Positions 7,362-10,348 of a stretch of DNA of 10,348 nt are shown piece after piece. Both the position numbers and the translations under genes were made by a program. Positions within the stretch are counted from its first letter, which is position 1. Every line of letters begins with the position of its first letter. The notes beneath the pieces are model-generated. The model made no database searches and was not told where the DNA came from. It was given only the letters and a program-made list of their open reading frames with translations. The stretch is from an uncultured Collinsella sp. (GTDB lineage: Bacteria > Actinomycetota > Coriobacteriia > Coriobacteriales > Coriobacteriaceae): the NCBI GenBank assembly GCA_900550785.1, contig URTL01000065.1, forward strand, positions 1-10,348, written 5' to 3'.

Positions 7362-8642
7362 ATGATTCGAGCTGCCCTGACGGTCGAAGAGGCCCTGGAG
7401 GGTATGAAGTCCCTGGAGCCCAAGATTAAAAACTATGCGCGCCTGGTTGTCCGCAAGGGCGTAAACGTTAAGCCCGGCCAGGAAGTCGTCGTTCAGTCTC
7501 CGGTTGAGTGCGCGCCGTTTGCGCGCGTGGTGGTCGCGGAGGCCTATGCTGCCGGCGCCGGCCACGTGACGGTCATCTGGGCCGATGATGCCGTGACGAG
7601 GCTCACGTACGAGCATGTCGAGAAAAGCTATTTTGAGCAGACGCCCGAGTGGAAGCGCCTGCAGCTGGATTCCCTGGCCCAGGACGGTGCCTGCTTTATC
7701 TTTATCGAGGGTGCGGACCCCGCCGCCCTTAAGGGCATCGATCCCGCTAAGCCCGCTGCAGCTTCTAAGGCAAAGAACACGCAGTGCAAAGTTTTCCGCC
7801 GTGGACTGGATTACAACATCAATCCGTGGTGCATCGCCGGCGCTCCGGTCGTGGCTTGGGCGCGCGAGGTGTTTCCGGGAGACGCCGATGAGGTTGCAAT
7901 CTATAAGCTGTGGAATGCGATTCTGCACACCGCTCGCGCCGATGGCCAGGACCCAGAGAGCGACTGGGAGCTCCATGACGCCGCATTCGAAAAGAACCTG
8001 CGTTTCCTGAACGACAATCGTTTCGACTGTCTGCATTACACCGCGGTAAATGGAACCGATCTGACGATTGGCATGACGAAGGGTCACGAGTGGGCCGGCG
8101 GCAAGGGCAAGACGCCCGATGGGCACCCCTTCTTCCCCAACATTCCCACCGAGGAAGTCTTCACTTCGCCTGATCGCATGCGCGCCGACGGTATCGTGTA
8201 CTCGGCCATGCCGCTCATCCACCACGGTAATAAAGTCGACGATTTTTGGATTAAGTTCGAGGGCGGCCGCGTGGTGGACTACGACGCCCGCGTGGGCAAG
8301 GCAACGCTCGCAAGTATCATCGATACTGACGAGGGCGCTGCTCACCTGGGAGAGGTCGCGCTCATTTCCAAGAACACGCCGATCCGCGAAAGTGGTGTTC
8401 TGTTCTACGATACGCTCTATGACGAGAACGCTAGCTGCCATCTCGCGCTAGGTGTCGGTTTCCCCGAATGCATCGAGGGTGGGTATGACATGTCCAAGGA
8501 GGAGCTCCTGGAGCATGGTGTTAACGTCTCGAGCACGCACGTCGATTTTATGATCGGCACGGACGACATCGATATTACGGGCATTACGCCTGATGGACGT
8601 GAAGTTGTGATTTTCCAGAACGGCCAATGGAGTTGGGAATAG
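7362..8642 (+). CDS. M29-family metallo-aminopeptidase (AmpS/AmpT/PepS type)
   Basis: A 426-residue cytoplasmic enzyme that should remove N-terminal residues from peptides using a pair of divalent metals. Family metal ligands line up by constant offset with the described thermophilic AmpT enzyme: Glu265 (in PTEEVFT), Glu331 (LGEVALI), His360 (SCHLALG), His393 and Asp395 (STHVDF). The position of the conserved tyrosine, seven residues after the first ligand histidine, is Phe367 here (codon 8460-8462). ATG 7362 is chosen because GGAG at 7352-7355 is 6 nt upstream; ATG 7350 has no ribosome site. Length is normal for the family. It follows a terminator, so it probably has its own promoter. Substrate preference cannot be read from sequence. 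Confidence 0.93.
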   Translation: MIRAALTVEEALEGMKSLEPKIKNYARLVVRKGVNVKPGQEVVVQSPVECAPFARVVVAEAYAAGAGHVTVIWADDAVTRLTYEHVEKSYFEQTPEWKRLQLDSLAQDGACFIFIEGADPAALKGIDPAKPAAASKAKNTQCKVFRRGLDYNINPWCIAGAPVVAWAREVFPGDADEVAIYKLWNAILHTARADGQDPESDWELHDAAFEKNLRFLNDNRFDCLHYTAVNGTDLTIGMTKGHEWAGGKGKTPDGHPFFPNIPTEEVFTSPDRMRADGIVYSAMPLIHHGNKVDDFWIKFEGGRVVDYDARVGKATLASIIDTDEGAAHLGEVALISKNTPIRESGVLFYDTLYDENASCHLALGVGFPECIEGGYDMSKEELLEHGVNVSSTHVDFMIGTDDIDITGITPDGREVVIFQNGQWSWE

Positions 8643-8661
8643 TCCCAGACCGTGGTACAAT
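8633..8661 (+). promoter_or_regulatory. Promoter of tRNA-Lys
   Basis: TTGGGA (8633-8638) and TACAAT (8656-8661) are separated by exactly 17 bp, and transcription would begin a few bases before the mature tRNA 5' end. The -35 box overlaps the last codons and stop of the aminopeptidase gene. Confidence 0.7.
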
Positions 8662-8670
8662 GCCACCCGC

Positions 8671-8746
8671 GGGCCGTTAGCTCAGCTGGCAGAGCAGGGG
8701 ACTTTTAATCCCAAGGTCCAGGGTTCGAACCCCTGACGGCCCACCA
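8671..8746 (+). tRNA. tRNA-Lys, anticodon TTT
   Basis: A complete cloverleaf can be drawn. The acceptor arms are GGGCCGT and ACGGCCC, the D-arm is GCTC/GAGC with an 8-nt loop, and the anticodon loop is CTTTTAA with anticodon TTT at 8704-8706. The T-arm is CAGGG/CCCTG with loop TTCGAAC. The discriminator is A, and CCA is encoded (8744-8746). The first anticodon-stem pair (27-43) is a G-A mismatch. This gene reads AAA and AAG lysine codons. Its 3' end is copied nearby, which marks it as a likely integration site. Confidence 0.97.
8727..8745 (+). repeat. tRNA-Lys 3'-end direct repeat, intact copy (attachment-like)
   Basis: The 19 bp from the T-loop to the CC of CCA inside the functional tRNA gene are repeated exactly at 8855-8873, 128 bp downstream. 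Tyrosine-type integrases commonly use tRNA 3' ends as attachment sites and leave such repeats. No integrase gene is in the window. Confidence 0.7.
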
Positions 8747-8812
8747 TAGAATAGAAAGCGATCGACTCCGGTTGGTCGCTTTTTTTGTTGCCGGTGCACG
8801 GGTTCGAACCCG
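8741..8812. repeat. 72-bp direct repeat, copy 1 (tRNA tail, terminator, T-arm-like palindrome)
   Basis: This block starts at the last bases of tRNA-Lys, includes the terminator, and ends with the perfect palindrome CGGGTTCGAACCCG (8799-8812). It recurs at 9976-10046. The first 45 bp are identical, followed by one T indel and two substitutions. The spacing between copies is 1,235 bp, and the traX-like gene lies between them. Confidence 0.85.
8757..8786 (+). terminator. Intrinsic terminator of tRNA-Lys
   Basis: A 10-bp stem (8757-8766 with 8771-8780, two G-U pairs) with loop TCCG leads into seven T (8780-8786). It begins 10 bp after the encoded CCA end. It should stop most transcripts before the downstream traX-like gene. 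Confidence 0.88.
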
Positions 8813-8873
8813 TCGGGGCGCGGAGCGCCGCAGCGGCCGCCTGCGAAGCAGGCTGAACCCCTGACGGCCCACC
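8799..8873 (+). pseudogene. Broken second tRNA-Lys 3' end with palindromic insert
   Basis: GGGTTCGAACCC (8800-8811) and GAACCCCTGACGGCCCACC (8855-8873) match the T-arm and 3' acceptor strand of the neighbouring tRNA-Lys, but 43 bp (8812-8854) interrupt them. The six bases GAACCC occur on both sides of the interruption, as a target duplication would give. No tRNA 5' half is present, so this is a remnant, best read as an attachment-site scar. Confidence 0.55.
8812..8854. repeat. Small palindrome-rich insert
   Basis: The segment contains two hairpins with 3-nt loops: GGCGC-GGA-GCGCC (8817-8829) and GCCTGC-GAA-GCAGGC (8839-8853). The second has the same GCGAAGC tip as the repeat at 13-63. A GCGGCCGC palindrome lies between them. 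It appears to be a REP-like element inserted into a tRNA-derived sequence. Confidence 0.5.
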
Positions 8874-8891
8874 CAAAGAAAGGAAAACGAA

Positions 8892-9710
8892 ATGAAAACA
8901 GATAGATACGGAATTAGCGGCAGCACATTAAAGATAATAGCGGCCATTTCGATGGTTCTCGATCATGTAAGCAGGATCGTCCTGACCAATGGAATCATGA
9001 CTCACGCATCGTACAATCAGATATCAGACGAGCAGTGGGCGATTCTAAGCGAGGCTTCGGATGTGCTTCATGTTCTTGGCAGAATTGCATTTCCCTTATT
9101 TTGCTTTTTGATAGTTGAGGGATTTTTGCATACTCATGACATAAAGAAGTACCTGCGAAATATGCTTGTCTTCGCAATCATTGCGGAGCCCATATACGAT
9201 TTCGTTCAAACCGGGCAACTCTTTGACCTTCGGCAACAAAATGTTATGTGCGAGCTCCTGCTTTCCTTGGTCTTTTTGATTATTCTGGAAAAGATACAAA
9301 GTCTTTCAAAATGGAAGAGGCACATCGCAGAAATTGCTCTGATTGTTTTGACAGCACTGGCAGCTGAATACACTAAACTAGATGGCGGCGTGTATGGCAT
9401 TCTGCTTGTGGCTGCATTCTATTTATTCCACGACAGCAAGGCCAAGATGTTCTTTGCTGCAGTATGCGCAGTGCTCCTTTCGTCATGCCATATAGTTGGC
9501 GGCGGATTTGAGTTTGCTACAGCTAATGTATTTAATCCTGATGTTGCTGCCGCGGTCGTTTCGTTGCTGCTTATCAATCTTTATAATGGCAAGCGAGGGC
9601 TGAAGCTGAAATACTTCTTCTACATTTTCTATCCGGCACATCTTGCTCTGCTTTATGGTGTCTCACTTATTGTTTTGAACTGTCTTAATAACTCTCAAAC
9701 AAGTCTCTGA
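8892..9710 (+). CDS. TraX-family membrane protein
   Basis: A 272-residue, strongly hydrophobic protein with several membrane spans. Its N-terminus (STLKIIAAISMVLDHV) and the block LGRIAFPLFCFLIVEGFLHT followed by KKYLRNMLVFAIIAEPIYD are typical of the TraX family, as are the later QNVMCELLL and LDGGVYGILLVAAFYLF. TraX of the F plasmid N-acetylates pilin; chromosomal homologues in Firmicutes and Actinobacteria are mostly uncharacterised and may be acyltransferases (inference). ATG 8892 has AAGG at 8880-8883. Base composition differs from the rest: I counted 22/60 and 29/60 G+C in two lines of it, against 37/60 in one line of the aminopeptidase gene. Codons such as ATA and AGA are common. It begins 18 bp after a tRNA-Lys remnant and has no conjugation genes around it, which points to transfer at the tRNA site. 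Confidence 0.87.
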   Translation: MKTDRYGISGSTLKIIAAISMVLDHVSRIVLTNGIMTHASYNQISDEQWAILSEASDVLHVLGRIAFPLFCFLIVEGFLHTHDIKKYLRNMLVFAIIAEPIYDFVQTGQLFDLRQQNVMCELLLSLVFLIILEKIQSLSKWKRHIAEIALIVLTALAAEYTKLDGGVYGILLVAAFYLFHDSKAKMFFAAVCAVLLSSCHIVGGGFEFATANVFNPDVAAAVVSLLLINLYNGKRGLKLKYFFYIFYPAHLALLYGVSLIVLNCLNNSQTSL

Positions 9711-9989
9711 AAGCAGAAACAAACTGACCCTAAGACTGCTTGTGAATTTCCGGAAGACCTGAGAGATGCGAGGATAGACAACGAGGGCTGCAGAAAGATG
9801 CTTCTCAGTTCTCTGGCGGATCGCACGTATCTGTATGAGGATCACTTCCGCACACTCATTAATAACAGTGATAAACACGGCAGATCCTCAAAACATGAGG
9901 CTGCGAAGGTCGAACGATGCTTCGAAAGCATGAATGGCACCGAGAAAACGAGTTCGGAAGCATCTTCTGGATGCTCCACCATAGAATAG
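9711..9989 (+). other. Open frame after the traX-like stop, unrecognised
   Basis: Directly after the TGA at 9708-9710, the same frame stays open for 92 codons to a TAG at 9987-9989, which lies inside the second copy of the tRNA-tail repeat. Internal ATGs occur, the first at 9798, but with no ribosome site I trust. The translation is polar and charged (for example LADRTYLYEDHFRTL) and matches no family I know. It may be the 3' remains of a gene cut by the repeat, a gene fused by a past stop mutation, or chance. The segment also holds two short hairpins (ATGCTT/AAGCAT near 9917-9931, and AGCATC/GATGCT near 9958-9974). Confidence 0.3.
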
Positions 9990-10046
9990 AAAGCGATCGA
10001 CTCCGGTTGGTCGCTTTTTTGTTGCCGCGGCACGGGTTCGAACCCG
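9976..10046. repeat. 72-bp direct repeat, copy 2
   Basis: Copy of 8741-8812. It begins with CCACCA as at the tRNA end, but the upstream acceptor strand of tRNA-Lys is absent. It ends with the same CGGGTTCGAACCCG palindrome (10033-10046). With CCACC at 8869-8873 it brackets a 1.1-kb segment carrying the traX-like gene, so this is a candidate right-hand attachment site. Confidence 0.83.
9992..10020 (+). terminator. Second copy of the tRNA-Lys terminator
   Basis: The stem (9992-10001 with 10006-10015) and TCCG loop are identical to 8757-8780, followed by six T instead of seven. Here it should terminate transcription coming from the traX-like gene. Confidence 0.85.
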
Positions 10047-10215
10047 AACTTCTCTATATATAAGAACGCTTGGCGAACAAAACCTGCCTTTTACCGATGG
10101 GAAACAAATAGCTGATGCTTTTGGAGTAAAGTGGCGCTCCAGAGATGACCGATGCCTTAACACCTATAAACCAGCTGGTCATCGCCAATATCAGAAGCTG
10201 CTGCTTCAGTTTTAA
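10031..10215 (+). pseudogene. Probable decayed 3' end of an unknown gene
   Basis: One + frame is open from 9985 to a TAA at 10213-10215. From about 10063 it reads like true protein: a stretch with PFTDGKQIADAFGVKW, then DDRCLNTYKPAGHRQYQKLL. No start codon or ribosome site exists before it, and its 5' side runs into the repeat. It is therefore likely the tail of a gene truncated by the rearrangement. I cannot name a family, and chance is possible. Confidence 0.33.
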
Positions 10216-10348
10216 CCTCGGTGATGCGACTGAGGGACCTATTCATTTGTGAACAAAATATGGAGTGCGTGATTCCCGCCCACAGGGGCCCTCCGGTCTG
10301 GCAATATATCTCCTTGCCGCGCGGCCCGGTGCAACCGGGAACCGGCGC
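10216..10348. other. Hairpin-rich end of window, no supported gene
   Basis: The last 133 bp become GC-rich again after about 10270. Nested pairings are possible: GGGCC/GGCCC (10286-10290 with 10323-10327), GGCAA/TTGCC (10300-10304 with 10314-10318), and CCCGG/CCGGG (10325-10329 with 10335-10339). An ATG at 10260 opens a frame to the window edge (29 codons) with no ribosome site. A structured leader, a dispersed repeat or a gene start are all possible. The sequence ends too soon to decide. Confidence 0.3.

Noticed and set aside
7332..8441. Long open frame (369 codons) on the - strand opposite the aminopeptidase gene
   Set aside because: The + strand frame has all M29 motifs and metal ligands. 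The - frame has no recognisable domain and is what high third-position GC commonly produces.
8799..8812. A second intact tRNA gene reading from the TTCGAA motif
   Set aside because: CGGGTTCGAACCCG gives a six-base loop rather than the normal seven, and no D-arm, anticodon arm or acceptor 5' strand can be drawn on either strand.
8682..8947. Two - strand frames across tRNA-Lys and the traX-like start
   Set aside because: Part of the translation (RQGFEPWTLGLKVPC) is the familiar artefact of reading the antisense strand of a tRNA gene.
9888..10163. 91-codon - strand frame across the second repeat
   Set aside because: It runs through the terminator and T-arm-like palindrome, and the + frame ending at 10215 looks more like protein. 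I could not support it.
10323..10348. Resemblance to the CGGTGCAA stretch of cobalamin riboswitches
   Set aside because: The other conserved elements of that riboswitch are not visible and the window ends, so the short match is not enough.

Overview
The window looks like chromosomal DNA of a high-GC Gram-positive gut actinobacterium of the class Coriobacteriia, most likely Collinsella or a close relative. This is inferred from codon use (CGC/CGT arginine, GAG/AAG preferred), GTG starts, gene content and the style of the proteins; there is no 16S or marker gene to prove it. All protein genes I can support lie on the + strand.

Layout. Positions 1-230 are intergenic and carry two copies, 131 bp apart, of a 51-bp palindromic repeat with a GCGAAGC hairpin tip. 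Then come purB (297-1643), a stem-loop, and a translationally coupled pair: a small four-cysteine TSCPD protein (1772-2035) and a twin-arginine lipoprotein (2035-3246). Next is an OmpR-type response regulator (3400-4122) with its membrane histidine kinase (4134-5699). purC (5809-6696) is followed directly by a two-span membrane protein (6697-7272), a good intrinsic terminator, and an M29-type metallo-aminopeptidase (7362-8642). A tRNA-Lys(TTT) gene (8671-8746) with its own promoter and terminator follows.

The core part serves housekeeping: PurB and PurC are consecutive steps of IMP synthesis (PurC makes SAICAR, PurB splits it; PurB also acts in AMP synthesis). The two-component system sits between them and probably senses an envelope or extracellular signal. 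Nothing in the sequence shows that it controls the purine genes.

Everything after the tRNA is accessory in character. The 3' end of tRNA-Lys is partly repeated at 8799-8873, and a 72-bp block made of the tRNA tail, its terminator and a T-arm-like palindrome recurs at 9976-10046. Between these lies a lower-GC TraX-family membrane gene (8892-9710) with an open but unrecognised in-frame tail. After the second block comes what looks like the decayed 3' end of another gene (about 10031-10215), then a hairpin-rich end with no supported gene. I read this as repeated integration and excision at a tRNA-Lys attachment site that left an orphan traX-like cargo gene and scars. No integrase, transposase, CRISPR array or complete defence system is visible.
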